The notes beneath the pieces are model-generated. The model saw only the letters and a list, made by a program, of their open reading frames with translations. It made no database searches and was not told where the DNA came from. From Candidatus Nitrotoga sp. 1052 (lineage in GTDB: Bacteria > Pseudomonadota > Gammaproteobacteria > Burkholderiales > Gallionellaceae), in assembly GCF_927312905.1 (NCBI RefSeq), contig NZ_CAKMHQ010000027.1:1-62220 (forward strand): a DNA stretch of 62,220 nucleotides. Direction: 5' to 3'. This document shows positions 28,625-38,886 of this stretch, piece after piece (position 1 is the first letter of the stretch; every line of letters begins with the position of its first letter). A program made the translations under genes and the position numbers.

Positions 28625-28750
28625 GGGTTATTGCCTCTTTGTTTAGCTGTGGAGTCGGCCACCAAATAGTGCAATTCGTCATTTCCGCGAAGGCCGGAAT
28701 TCAGATGTTCTAATCAATCGACAGAAATCTACGGGAATTAATCGGCGCAG

Positions 28751-29758
<1,008 letters not shown>

Positions 29759-29839
29759 TTAAATCCTAAAATTTTTACTTAATATTGGAACTCTTTCATC
29801 ATTATTTAGTCTGATGTTATAGATGGTGAGAAGTCATCT

Positions 29840-29862
29840 CCCGCTTCTCCTCCCTGAGCGGG
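29840..29862. repeat. stem-loop between engB and hemB
   Basis: CCCGCT and AGCGGG pair around an 11-nt loop. There is no T run on either side; it may stabilise an RNA end or be part of the hemB leader. Confidence 0.35.
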
Positions 29863-29894
29863 CTGTCTTGGCTCAATAAAGTCGAGGCATTTTC

Positions 29895-29933
29895 GCCCCC
29901 TGGCTTTTCCTTATTAGCCGGGGGCATTTTTTT
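29895..29933 (+). terminator. strong hairpin with T tract on the plus strand
   Basis: GCCCCCTGGC pairs with GCCGGGGGC (one bulged T) across a 12-nt loop and is followed by A and seven T on the plus strand. All neighbouring genes are on the minus strand, where the hairpin lacks a T run, so it would best stop antisense transcription entering engB. It may still act in part as the engB 3' end. Confidence 0.6.
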
Positions 29934-29938
29934 GTCTG

Positions 29939-30535
29939 CTACTTGGCAGAAAACCAGCCAGCAATCACCGCCTCGGCCTCATCCATACCTATCTTTTTCA
30001 GACTAGAAAATAACTGCACCGAACAAAATGGAAAATGCTCCGCGAGGTGCAATTTAACACGATTCAGCGTCATATTCGCCTGCTGGCGACTTAGTTTATC
30101 TGACTTGGTGAGTAGCACGTGCACTGGCTTGCCAGTGGGTGCAAACCAATCCAGCATTTGCTCATCCAGCTGGGTGAGCGGATGTCGCGCATCCATTATG
30201 ATGACCAGCCCGCATAATGCCTCCCGTGTCTGTATATACCCGCTCAGCAGCTCTTCCCAGTGTGCCCTTATTTCCACTGGCACTTTGGCATATCCATAGC
30301 CCGGCAAGTCCACCAGAAAGCAATGTTCGCCCAAATCAAAATAGTTTAGATGCTGGGTCCGCCCCGGTGTTTTACTGGTATAAGCCAAGCGAACATGGTT
30401 GGCCAGCGTATTGATGGCACTTGATTTGCCCGCGTTAGAACGTCCGGCGAAAGCAACTTCTCTTCCACCATGAACCGGCAAATCGCGCAAATGATTAACC
30501 GTGGTAAAAAATGTAGCGCGCGAAAATAGTCCCAT
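29939..30535 (-). CDS. engB: ribosome-biogenesis GTPase EngB/YsxC
   Basis: A 198-residue small GTPase required for 50S assembly. The Met at 30535 ([16 protein letters not shown]) starts 1 bp after the hemL stop; the frame runs further upstream into hemL without similarity. G motifs: [15 protein letters not shown] (G1), TPGRTQ (G2), [10 protein letters not shown] (G3), TKSDKLSR (G4). Length is usual. Confidence 0.95.
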   Translation of the reverse strand: MGLFSRATFFTTVNHLRDLPVHGGREVAFAGRSNAGKSSAINTLANHVRLAYTSKTPGRTQHLNYFDLGEHCFLVDLPGYGYAKVPVEIRAHWEELLSGYIQTREALCGLVIIMDARHPLTQLDEQMLDWFAPTGKPVHVLLTKSDKLSRQQANMTLNRVKLHLAEHFPFCSVQLFSSLKKIGMDEAEAVIAGWFSAK

Positions 30536-30536
30536 G

Positions 30537-31817
30537 CTACCAAGCTGCGAAAATTTTGCTGGCAGTCGCGATGGTCTGCGCAATGTCTGCGTATGTATGT
30601 GCTGACGACACGAAACCTGCCTCGAATGCGGATGGCGCCATGTATATACCTTCGTCCAGCATGGCATGGAAAAAACGATTGAACGCCTCCTTGTCGCAGG
30701 TCATCACTTCGGCATAAGAGGTCGGCGGGGTGGCACGGAAATACAAACCGAACATGCCGCCGATGGATTGGGCGGAAAAATCGACGCCATGCTGCTTGGC
30801 AGCCTGTTCCAAGCCCTCGGTTAGTTGACGCGTCAGCACGCTTAAGTGCTCGTAGAAATCCGGCTGCTGCACTAATTCAAGCGTAGCCAACCCCGCCGCC
30901 ACTGCCACCGGATTGCCGGACAGGGTGCCAGCTTGATACACCGCACCGAGCGGCGCCAAGCATTGCATTATGTCACGTCTCCCCCCGAAGGCTGCGGCGG
31001 GCAGGCCGCCGCCCATAACCTTGCCCAGCGTGACCAGATCCGGCTTGATGCCGTAATGGCCTTGTGCGCCTTGCAGGCTGACGCGGAAGCCGGTCATCAC
31101 CTCGTCCAGAATAAGCACTGCACCATGTTTAGTACACAGCGCACGCAACGCATCCAGAAATTCGCGCTTGGGGATAATCAAGTTCATGTTGCCTGCAACT
31201 GGCTCAACAATAACTGCAGCAATCTCGTTGCCTATTGCGGAAAAGGTACGCTCCAGCCCAGCCACATCGTTATAGTCGAGCACCGTAGTCAGCGCCGCGA
31301 TTTCCGCTGGTACGCCAGAGGAACTCGGCTGGCCGAAAGTCAGTGCGCCGGAACCTGCTTTGACCAGCAGACCATCAGAATGGCCGTGATAACAGCCTTC
31401 AAATTTAATAATCCGGCTACGCCCGGTAAAGCCGCGTGCCAAACGGATTGCAGTCATGGTGGCTTCGGTACCGGAACTCACCAGTCGCACCATTTCTATG
31501 CTGGGAAGAAGCTTGCACAACAGTTCGGCCATTTCCAGTTCGGCCGCAGTGGGCGCACCGAAACCCAAACCTTGCGCGGCAGCATCCTGCACTGCCGTGA
31601 CCACGGCAGGATGGCAGTGGCCAACAATCATCGGCCCCCACGAACCAACATAATCGATGTAACGCTTGTCGTCGGCATCCCACACGTATGCGCCCTGGCC
31701 GCGTTTAAAAAACAGCGGTGTGCCGCCCACCGACTTAAATGCACGTACTGGCGAGTTGACCCCACCTGGAATGACGTGCTGCGATTGTTCAAACAAATAT
31801 TCGTTGCGTGAGCTCAT
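30537..31817 (-). CDS. hemL: glutamate-1-semialdehyde 2,1-aminomutase
   Basis: A 426-residue PLP enzyme that makes 5-aminolevulinate from glutamate semialdehyde (C5 pathway). Seen are the start [67 protein letters not shown] and the PLP lysine in [17 protein letters not shown]. hemL, engB and hemB lie on the same strand, so 5-aminolevulinate formation and use are encoded together. Confidence 0.96.
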   Translation of the reverse strand: MSSRNEYLFEQSQHVIPGGVNSPVRAFKSVGGTPLFFKRGQGAYVWDADDKRYIDYVGSWGPMIVGHCHPAVVTAVQDAAAQGLGFGAPTAAELEMAELLCKLLPSIEMVRLVSSGTEATMTAIRLARGFTGRSRIIKFEGCYHGHSDGLLVKAGSGALTFGQPSSSGVPAEIAALTTVLDYNDVAGLERTFSAIGNEIAAVIVEPVAGNMNLIIPKREFLDALRALCTKHGAVLILDEVMTGFRVSLQGAQGHYGIKPDLVTLGKVMGGGLPAAAFGGRRDIMQCLAPLGAVYQAGTLSGNPVAVAAGLATLELVQQPDFYEHLSVLTRQLTEGLEQAAKQHGVDFSAQSIGGMFGLYFRATPPTSYAEVMTCDKEAFNRFFHAMLDEGIYMAPSAFEAGFVSSAHTYADIAQTIATASKIFAAW

Positions 31818-32015
31818 GGTACAGAGTCCTAATTTGAATCTTGCATAAATAATAATTTTACCATTGTTCTTAGGATGTGCTTTATAAGATGAAGTTTCAC
31901 CGTTTATTTCAGCTCTCTATATTTGATAGTGTTTCTTGCAAAACACATGCGTCAAGAAAGCATGTTCTGGCTCAAAACCATTCAAGCTTTCGCGTCTGAT
32001 ATACTTCGCGCCGCT
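31818..32015. other. divergent intergenic region before hemL and the riboswitch
   Basis: Promoters for hemL (minus) and for the riboswitch transcript (plus) must lie here. The region is AT-rich, with no gene and no clear operator. Confidence 0.4.
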
Positions 32016-32395
32016 TAAGGTGCCAGACACAGGAATGCGTCTGGTTAAACGGGAAACAGGTGAGGGAATTTATTCCTCAGGCCTGTGCTGCCCCCGCAAC
32101 GGTAAGCAGGTGTGGACGTGTTGATAACTTGGATGTTTCATGAATTCGCGTGATGATCGCGCAGTATTTGTTTGATAAGTAAATTTAGTAAGGAAGGCGG
32201 GGCGCTGGCCTGGTTTATCGAGGCGGTGGCTTCTCCCTAGCTGATTAAATTTGCATAGTAGACAGAAACTAGCAAGCGACCAATGCAAGACGCGTAAATT
32301 ATGGAAAACCTGAGTTAAGCCACTGTGAGCAATCATGGGAAGGCGATGCGTCTAGTCCTGCGAGCCCGGATACCGGCCTTGAGCACAGGAGCCTC
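32016..32395 (+). ncRNA. cobalamin riboswitch
   Basis: Conserved pieces occur in the right order: GGTGCC near 32019, GGTTAAACGGGAAACAGGTG (32043-32062), CTGTGCTGCCCCCGCAACGG (32082-32101), GTAAGC, GCCACTG (32319-32325) with GGGAAGGC (32337-32344), and GCCCGGATACCGGCC (32364-32378). Together these are the core of an adenosylcobalamin riboswitch. Between GTAAGC and GCCACTG there are about 210 nt, where a few tens are usual, so a peripheral arm is greatly enlarged. The RNA precedes a TonB-dependent receptor by about 160 nt and should reduce its expression when B12 is plentiful. Confidence 0.92.
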
Positions 32396-32553
32396 ACCAG
32401 AGGTTCTTTAGGTCGGGAAATGCTGCGGGTGGCGCATGGACGGCGGGATGGCAAGCCGCGTCGGTTAGCCAGCACTTCCTTCCTTTTGCTTGTGCATTTC
32501 CTGTGTTTGAACATTTCAACGGGGAACCTTGGAATTCGCTCAGGAAAATCTTA

Positions 32554-34626
32554 ATGAAACATCAAAAACTTGTCGCCGCCATTTTGTGCGCGGTTACTTC
32601 ATCAGCTTACGCAATAACGGACGATCCTACGCTCGAAACTATCATTGTCACCGGGTCGCGATTCGAAGAAACGTACGCTGACAAGCCACTTAATGTATCC
32701 ATCATTACGCGCGAAGCTATCAATAAAAGCAGCGCACGCACGATACCGGAATTGCTTTCGCAGCAAGCTGGTATTTCTGCGCGAGATCTATTTGGCAACA
32801 ATGCCGCATTAGCCACAGTTGATTTGCGCGGTTTTGGCGCAGCTGCCGGACAAAATACGCTAATTCTGCTGGATGGGCGGCGCATTACTAACGCTGATCT
32901 TTCAGGGGTTCAGTGGTCGGCCATCCCATTCGCTTCGATTGAGCGCATTGAGATTATGCGTGGCAGTGGTGCTGTCTTGTACGGTGACGGCGCGACTAAC
33001 GGCGTAATCAATATCATCACCAAATCGCCTACGCACGCAGGCACGACGGGGCAAGTCAGTGTGAAGGCGGGTAGTTATGGTATGGCTGAGGTGCAGGCAA
33101 ATGCTAATTATTTTTCTGGTAAAGCTGGAATTGACTTTACAGCTAATCAATTAGTTTCTGATGGATACCGTGCGAACAACCGCAACGAGCAAACCAATGT
33201 GCAGGCAAATACACGGTGGATGTTGGACGCAGGTGAGCTTGCATTGAAAATTGGGATCGATCGACAGGACATTCGCCTACCCGGCGCGCGGCTGGTACAG
33301 CCGAGCGCCGGCATTGACCTGGTGGCGACTGATCCGCGTGGCGCTGCTACCCCGCTGGACTATGCCAGCCGCGATGGCAATCAAGTTGCGCTTGAATGGC
33401 AGCAGCGATTTTCTGGTACGGATGTTAATGTGGGCGTAGCACGCCGCACCAAGAATCAAAAATCCTATTTTGATTTTAACGGTTTCCCAAATTACCGCGA
33501 TAGCGATTTGAACGTGACTTCGCTTACACCTCGCATCAAGGTTCCGCATTCATTAGGTGGGGATAGCACCTTGGTAGCGGGTATTGATGTGTATCGCTGG
33601 AATTATGACTTGCATACGTCAAACGCTGCGGCGCATATTGGACAGCCAATTAACCAAATATCCATGGACCAGCAAAATAGCGCTTGGTATTTACAAAATA
33701 CGACGCATTTATCAAAAGCAACATCCCTCTTGGCCGGGGTGCGTAATGAACGGATCACTATAGACGCGAATGATATTTTCAACGCGGCCGCTCCTGGTGC
33801 GGCATTTGGCTCTGCTGCTACACCGGGTTCTTTTAAGGCATCAAAAAATGCTTATGAACTTGGTCTGCGCCATCAACTTGATCGTGGAGTGGCATTACAT
33901 GGGAAAGTTGGGCGTAGCTTCCGTTTTGCAAATATAGATGAAATTTACGAATCATCGCCAACCTTTACCAATCAATTTCAGTTTTTGCGCCCTCAGACCT
34001 CTGACAATATGGAGCTCAGTGTGGATCAGCGCATTCATAAAGGGAACTGGCGAGCGGCCTTGTTCAATAACAAAACGCGTGATGAAATCCATCTTGATCC
34101 ATTCACCACGGGTATTGGCAATACCAATTTGCCGCCGACACGACGCAGGGGTTTTGAATTGGATGGAAAATGGCAGGCATTACCCCAGCTTGCATTAAAT
34201 GCAGCCTATACCTATATCGATGCAAAATTTTTAAGCGGTGTTTTGGCCGGTGGGGCATTCACGCAAACTAACGTGAATATTGCAGACAAGAGGGTTCCAT
34301 TGGTCCCTAGGCAAAAGTTGAATCTAGGCGCAGCATGGGCAATAAGCGAACAAACATTATTGAATTCATCGGTCACCTACGTTGATTCACCGTTCATGGA
34401 CAACGATGAGGCGAATACTTTAGGAAAAAAGATTCCTGCATATACGGTTGCTGATATTAAGCTTGTACATAAAACCGGTCCTTGGCAGTTAAGCACGTCA
34501 GTGAACAATTTATTTGACCGGAAATATTTTAATTATGCGGTAAGCAGCCAATTTACTCCGGGAAAATATAACGCTTATCCATTACCAGGACGAACGATAT
34601 TTGTCGGTGTGAGCTACCAGAACTGA
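32554..34626 (+). CDS. btuB: TonB-dependent receptor under B12 riboswitch control, BtuB-like
   Basis: A 690-residue outer-membrane receptor from the Met at 32554, which has AGGA nine bases upstream and opens a signal peptide MKHQKLVAAILCAVTSSAYA. The TonB box region is LETIIVTGSR. The plug has ARTIPELLSQQAGISARD, NTLILLDGRRI and GDGATNGVINIITK. The barrel ends PGRTIFVGVSYQN with the terminal aromatic pattern. The cobalamin riboswitch directly upstream makes corrinoids the likely substrate. Another B12-linked ligand, such as a cobamide precursor or cobalt chelate, cannot be excluded. Confidence 0.88.
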   Translation: MKHQKLVAAILCAVTSSAYAITDDPTLETIIVTGSRFEETYADKPLNVSIITREAINKSSARTIPELLSQQAGISARDLFGNNAALATVDLRGFGAAAGQNTLILLDGRRITNADLSGVQWSAIPFASIERIEIMRGSGAVLYGDGATNGVINIITKSPTHAGTTGQVSVKAGSYGMAEVQANANYFSGKAGIDFTANQLVSDGYRANNRNEQTNVQANTRWMLDAGELALKIGIDRQDIRLPGARLVQPSAGIDLVATDPRGAATPLDYASRDGNQVALEWQQRFSGTDVNVGVARRTKNQKSYFDFNGFPNYRDSDLNVTSLTPRIKVPHSLGGDSTLVAGIDVYRWNYDLHTSNAAAHIGQPINQISMDQQNSAWYLQNTTHLSKATSLLAGVRNERITIDANDIFNAAAPGAAFGSAATPGSFKASKNAYELGLRHQLDRGVALHGKVGRSFRFANIDEIYESSPTFTNQFQFLRPQTSDNMELSVDQRIHKGNWRAALFNNKTRDEIHLDPFTTGIGNTNLPPTRRRGFELDGKWQALPQLALNAAYTYIDAKFLSGVLAGGAFTQTNVNIADKRVPLVPRQKLNLGAAWAISEQTLLNSSVTYVDSPFMDNDEANTLGKKIPAYTVADIKLVHKTGPWQLSTSVNNLFDRKYFNYAVSSQFTPGKYNAYPLPGRTIFVGVSYQN

Positions 34627-35132
34627 GTCACGCATTTTCAGAATGACCAGAGACGGCAGCAATTTCATTTTTGTTTAGCAGACAGAGAACATCGCTGCGG
34701 GCTCCTCGACTATTAGCTATTTAGCAATAAATGTGGCGAGTAAGTTCGTTATCTGTCGGACTTCAGGTTTGGCTGTGCATAAGGTATTGATTATTATATA
34801 TCAATGCATTTGCCTAAATAATAGGCGCATCAATGTAATCAATTGGGTACGAGCAAAGACCGGCAACTGCCTAGGGCCGAATTATGCTGGATTAATCATG
34901 TGTTATATGTTCGGACAGTTTATTTACTCGCCATACTTTCTGTTGACTGAAAGGGCTACTTTAGGCTATTCTGGAAAGTGAGTAGGGCTGCTTAAATCAA
35001 CCGAAAATTTCATATGGCATGGCTGGAGCGTTGCCCTAAAAGAGAGAAAATTTCCCTGTGTTGTGGCTCTTGGCCCAGTGCCTGCGGGACTGTCAGTCCG
35101 TGCGATTGCCTATATTAAGCCACGGAGATATC
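34627..35132. other. non-coding region between the receptor and the lectin-fold gene array
   Basis: No credible gene; an 82-codon open frame at 34733-34981 has no recognisable features. A small hairpin GCCTA-AATAA-TAGGC lies near 34811-34825. I looked here for an adenine-rich copy of the array's 3' repeats (a template repeat) and saw none. Confidence 0.5.
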
Positions 35133-36059
35133 ATGAAAAATGATCAAAAAATTGAAGAGTTGAACCAGTCTGTGGGTATAGAGTGCTGGTCGGCGGAACA
35201 AATACAACAAGCACAAATATTGGCGGCGAAGGAAGCTGGATTTGAAGCAATAGCATTCCGCGATAGATCGGATACTCCTGAAATGGTGGTGCTACCGGCG
35301 GGAAGTTATGGCATGGGCGAAGTATTTGAGAAGCATAAGGTTACCTTTGCGCGTCCCTTTGCAGTAGGGAAATATCTGGTTACGGTGGAAGAGTGGAAGC
35401 GTTTCGTCGAGAGGTTGCGGCCTGAAGATGAGGTATTGCCTGGTATTGGAGCGGGGTATTTGGCGGGTACAGGTACAGTTCGCGGGCATAACAAGGTTTT
35501 ACTCAAAACCCCTACGAAGGCAACTGAATTGCATCACGAAGTTTTGAGTTATGTTAAAGAGACTAACAGTGATTTGCCGGTGACCAATGTCAATTGGTTT
35601 GATGCGCAGGATTATGTGCGTTGGCTATCGACTCAGACAGGCCATACCTACCGCTTACTGACTGAGGCGGAATGGGAATACGCATGTCGTGCAGGGTCAG
35701 TGACTGAATATTACTGGGGTGATGAGGTAGGTCATAACAATTGCAATTGTCAAGACAGCGAGAGCGAATGGAGCTGTAAAAGTGCCTCGCCCGTGGGGAG
35801 CTTTAAACCTAACGCTTTTGGCCTGTATGACATGCTGGGAAACGCATGGGAATGGGTGGAGGACCCATGGCATGAAAATTACGAAGGGGCTCCGAACGAC
35901 GGGACGGCTTGGATGTCCGAAGGCAACCGGCAGTGGCGTGTGTTACGTGGCGGTTGCTGGGATAGCGATCCGCGGGACGCGCGTTCTCCCCTTCGTTTAT
36001 GGATTGAGCCTTCAATCCGGAACTACGGTATTGGCTTTCGTGTTGCCAGGACGCTGTAA
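35133..36059 (+). CDS. FGE-sulfatase/C-type-lectin-fold protein 1 of 4 (short form)
   Basis: A 308-residue member of the SUMF1/FGE-like family from Met 35133 (CGGAGA upstream). The domain starts MVVLPAGSYGMGE and shows PVTNVNWFDAQDYVRWL, YRLLTEAEWEYACRAGS, NAFGLYDMLGNAWEWVED and RVLRGGCW. The catalytic CxxxxC of true formylglycine-generating enzyme is absent, so it is more likely a lectin-fold binding protein than an oxidase. It lacks the roughly 95-residue N-terminal domain of its three neighbours. The last 40 codons (35937-36056) form the variable segment discussed under findings. No signal peptide is seen. Confidence 0.8.
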   Translation: MKNDQKIEELNQSVGIECWSAEQIQQAQILAAKEAGFEAIAFRDRSDTPEMVVLPAGSYGMGEVFEKHKVTFARPFAVGKYLVTVEEWKRFVERLRPEDEVLPGIGAGYLAGTGTVRGHNKVLLKTPTKATELHHEVLSYVKETNSDLPVTNVNWFDAQDYVRWLSTQTGHTYRLLTEAEWEYACRAGSVTEYYWGDEVGHNNCNCQDSESEWSCKSASPVGSFKPNAFGLYDMLGNAWEWVEDPWHENYEGAPNDGTAWMSEGNRQWRVLRGGCWDSDPRDARSPLRLWIEPSIRNYGIGFRVARTL

Positions 36060-36277
36060 AGAAATGGCTTAGGTATTGAATCTTATTTTCACTTCTACTC
36101 CACTTTTTGACATTGGATTGCACCATGATCAACGCAAAATCTGGAAACCTTCCGAAGGAACTTAATCTGGGCGGGAATGCCCTACTCGGGTTTGTCGTGC
36201 CCAGCATATTACCTTACTCTGTTAAAGTGATATGGTGATCGCTATCAAAATCAGAAATTTGCAAGGGAGATGATTAG

Positions 36278-37462
36278 GTGATTGAACAGGAAGAGCAAAA
36301 ACATCAGGAAGCCAAACACAGCCAGGTAGCCACTTTGCTGCTGGAGACGGACATGGATTGCCACATCATGGTTGATGGCGAGGATCAGGGTATATTGGAA
36401 AGAGATCGCCCCCGCAGCTTCGTATTGCCATTGGGGTACCCTCTTATTCATGCCGCTACGCAAGATGGTCTGGTGGGAAAGGAATGGGTGCAGCCGTTAT
36501 ATCGGGAAGAAGAGGTCGTGCATTGCATTCATCTGGCGGAAGAACACGCCCAAGCACGAGCAATACTAGAAGAGGAAATGCGGGAGCCGCTGGGCATAGA
36601 ATGTTTGTCGGCTGAGCAGATACGGCAGGAACAACTGGAGGCGGCGAAAAAAGCGGGGCTTGCCCCAGAGTTCCGTGATGGGCCGGATTACCCGGAAATG
36701 GTGGTGATACCGGCGGGCAGCTATCGAATGGGCGACGTATCTGATAAACATAAGGTCACCATTACTCGTTCTTTTGCCGTAGGCAAATATCCAGTTACGG
36801 TAGAGGAATGGAAAAGATTCGTTGATGCGAAGAGTGTCATTATCGAGGAACCGATGAGCGTTTATTTTGGTGCACCAGGTGATGGCAGCGAAGTGAAGCC
36901 CTACGTTGAGCCGGAAATCCCTCCCCATCGTCCCTCTGATAATGGATGGATAGGTGACACCCTGCCAGTCACTAACGTCAGTTGGTTTGACGCTCAGGAT
37001 TATGCGCGTTGGCTTACTGCCCAGACTGGTCAGACTTACCGCTTGCTGACTGAATCGGAGTGGGAATACGTTTGCCGTGCTGGTTCTGTGACTGAGTATT
37101 ACTGGGGCGATGAAATAGGCGAAAATAACTGTAACTGCCAAGATAGCGGGAGCAAATGGAGTTGTAAACGTGCTTCGCGAGTAGAAAGTTTCGCGCCTAA
37201 CGTTTTCGGTGTGCATGACATGTCGGGAAATGTGTGGGAATGGGTGGAGGACCATTGGCATAATAATTACGAGGGGGCTCCAGCAGACGAGACAACTTGG
37301 ACGTATGGAGGTAACCAGCAGGGACGCGTGGTACGTGGGGGTTCTTGGGATTGCAGCCCGAAACTTGCGCGCTCCGCCAGCCGCGCTCGAGCCGTAACGT
37401 CAAGCCGATACGACGATTTTGGGTTCCGTATTGCCAGCACGCTGGATGAACCGGCCGATTAA
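36278..37462 (+). CDS. FGE-sulfatase/C-type-lectin-fold protein 2 of 4
   Basis: A 394-residue protein from a GTG at 36278 with GGGAGA upstream. Residues 10-95 form a small domain (LLLETDMDCHIMVDGEDQG, then FVLPLGYPLIHAATQDG) that looks like a PEGA-type beta sandwich. A helical link (EEHAQARAILEEEM) leads to the FGE-like domain beginning MVVIPAGSYRMGD, with RLLTESEWEYVCRAGS, HDMSGNVWEWVEDHW and RVVRGGSW. The catalytic cysteine pair of FGE is absent. The variable segment is 37325-37444; this copy carries six extra residues (DEPAD after TL) beyond the others' end. Confidence 0.8.
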   Translation: MIEQEEQKHQEAKHSQVATLLLETDMDCHIMVDGEDQGILERDRPRSFVLPLGYPLIHAATQDGLVGKEWVQPLYREEEVVHCIHLAEEHAQARAILEEEMREPLGIECLSAEQIRQEQLEAAKKAGLAPEFRDGPDYPEMVVIPAGSYRMGDVSDKHKVTITRSFAVGKYPVTVEEWKRFVDAKSVIIEEPMSVYFGAPGDGSEVKPYVEPEIPPHRPSDNGWIGDTLPVTNVSWFDAQDYARWLTAQTGQTYRLLTESEWEYVCRAGSVTEYYWGDEIGENNCNCQDSGSKWSCKRASRVESFAPNVFGVHDMSGNVWEWVEDHWHNNYEGAPADETTWTYGGNQQGRVVRGGSWDCSPKLARSASRARAVTSSRYDDFGFRIASTLDEPAD

Positions 37463-37667
37463 CTGATTCCCTCCTGTTTTTGACCCTTTCGATATTTAAT
37501 CTCACTTGAGTGACGAACAATACTGGAGCAATCTCAATTTAATCTTGGTGCGATAACTGCTCTTTCGCTTTTGTATCGTCTCAGAAGATTGCACTCCTAG
37601 CAAAGGCTGACTCGGTTGTCGTCATCAAAGTTAGCGGTATGTGGCAAGAGGTAATTGGGTGGCTAAT

Positions 37668-38747
37668 ATGGAAGAACAAAAACCGCAAAAAACTGAGCGC
37701 TGTCGTGAAGCTATATTGCTACTCAAGACCGACATGAACTGCCGTCTCATGGTGAATAGCGATAACCATGGTGCACTGCAGAAAAATACTCCACTCAGCA
37801 TCGTGCTGCCCCTAGGCAGCCATCTTATCAACGTCATCACGCAAGATGGTCTGCTGGAAAAAGAATGGACTCAGGATTTATATCACGAAGAGCAGGTTGT
37901 CTGCTTGATTCAACTGGCGGAAGAGTATGCCCAGCTACAAGCAAAACGTGAAGAAGAAGTGGGCAAGCCGCTGGGCATAGAATGTTGGTCGGTGGATCAG
38001 ATACAACAGGAGCAAATGGCGGCGGCAACAGAAGTTGGACTTGCCAAAGTATTCCGTGATGGGCCGGATGCTCCCGAAATGGTGGTGATACCGGCAGGTA
38101 GCTATCGCAGGGGGGAAGCATTTAATAAATACAAGGTTACCATTACTCGCCCTTTTGCAATAGGTAAATATCCGGTTACGGTAGCGGAATGGAAGTGTTA
38201 TGTCGAAAAGGGCGAGATATCCTATTTGCCCTCGGATAATGATTGGGAGGGCGATAACTTGCCGGTTACCAATGTTAGTTGGTTTGACGCGCAGAACTAC
38301 GCGCGCTGGTTATCAACCCAAACGGGCAAGACCTATCGCTTGTTGTCTGAAGCGGAATGGGAATATGCCTGCCGTGCCGGGTCGGTGACGGAATATTACT
38401 GGGGTAATGAGATAGGGCATAACAATTGTAACTGTCAAGACAGCGGGAGCGAATGGAGTCGTAAACGTGCCTCGCCTGTGGGTAGCTTTTCGCCCAATAC
38501 TTTTGGGCTGCATGACATGCTGGGAAACATATGGGAATGGTTGGAGGACATATGGCATGATAATTACGAAGGGGCTCCGGCCGATGGGAAGCCTTGGTCG
38601 TCTGGAGGTAACCAGCTTGGTCGCGTGATGCGCGGCGGTTCTTGGAGTAGCTTTCCGAGGTACGCGCGCTGTGCCCATCGTCATGGGAGTGTGCCGACAA
38701 TAAGGAATTTTAATTTCGGCCTTCGTCTCGCCAGGACGCTGCCGTAA
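37668..38747 (+). CDS. FGE-sulfatase/C-type-lectin-fold protein 3 of 4
   Basis: A 359-residue protein. The ATG at 37668 (MEEQKPQKTERC) aligns with the start of copy 2; an in-frame GTG at 37641 is also possible. The N-terminal PEGA-like domain has LLLKTDMNCRLMVNSDNHG, and the C-terminal FGE-like domain shows MVVIPAGSYRRGE, VSWFDAQNYARWL, RLLSEAEWEYACRAGS, NTFGLHDMLGNIWEWLED and RVMRGGSW. The 94 nt at 38312-38405 differ from copy 4 at only three bases, while the terminal 120 nt (38622-38741) differ at about 45. The stop codon lies in the loop of a 6-bp hairpin. Confidence 0.8.
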   Translation: MEEQKPQKTERCREAILLLKTDMNCRLMVNSDNHGALQKNTPLSIVLPLGSHLINVITQDGLLEKEWTQDLYHEEQVVCLIQLAEEYAQLQAKREEEVGKPLGIECWSVDQIQQEQMAAATEVGLAKVFRDGPDAPEMVVIPAGSYRRGEAFNKYKVTITRPFAIGKYPVTVAEWKCYVEKGEISYLPSDNDWEGDNLPVTNVSWFDAQNYARWLSTQTGKTYRLLSEAEWEYACRAGSVTEYYWGNEIGHNNCNCQDSGSEWSRKRASPVGSFSPNTFGLHDMLGNIWEWLEDIWHDNYEGAPADGKPWSSGGNQLGRVMRGGSWSSFPRYARCAHRHGSVPTIRNFNFGLRLARTLP

Positions 38748-38754
38748 ACGGCAG
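38739..38754 (+). repeat. hairpin spanning the stop codon of array gene 3
   Basis: CTGCCG-TAAA-CGGCAG, a 6-bp perfect stem with a 4-nt loop containing the TAA stop, begins inside the last codons of the variable segment. No T tract follows, so it is not a typical terminator. Confidence 0.6.
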
Positions 38755-38824
38755 TTAATTCATTGAAGTGCATTTTCAAAAAATAAAAATTTGCGAACAT
38801 CTGCGTAGCAGATTCTTGTAAATT

Positions 38825-38842
38825 TCTGAATTTTTAGAGGCG
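38825..38842. repeat. MITE terminal-repeat fragment
   Basis: TCTGAATTTTTAGAGGCG matches the reverse complement of the left end of the MITE at 55191. No opposite end is found in the preceding 140 bp, so only a fragment remains, between array genes 3 and 4. Confidence 0.55.
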
Positions 38843-38886
38843 TTCCTGAACCTTTACCATTTCTTCTTCAATTCTTTTAACACTGG

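Noticed and set aside
30933-31811. 292-codon plus-strand frame opposite hemL
   Set aside because: It is the antisense shadow of hemL and shows no protein-family features.
34733-34981. 82-codon open frame after the B12 receptor
   Set aside because: No ribosome-binding site, no recognisable motif and unlikely residue composition; treated as non-coding.
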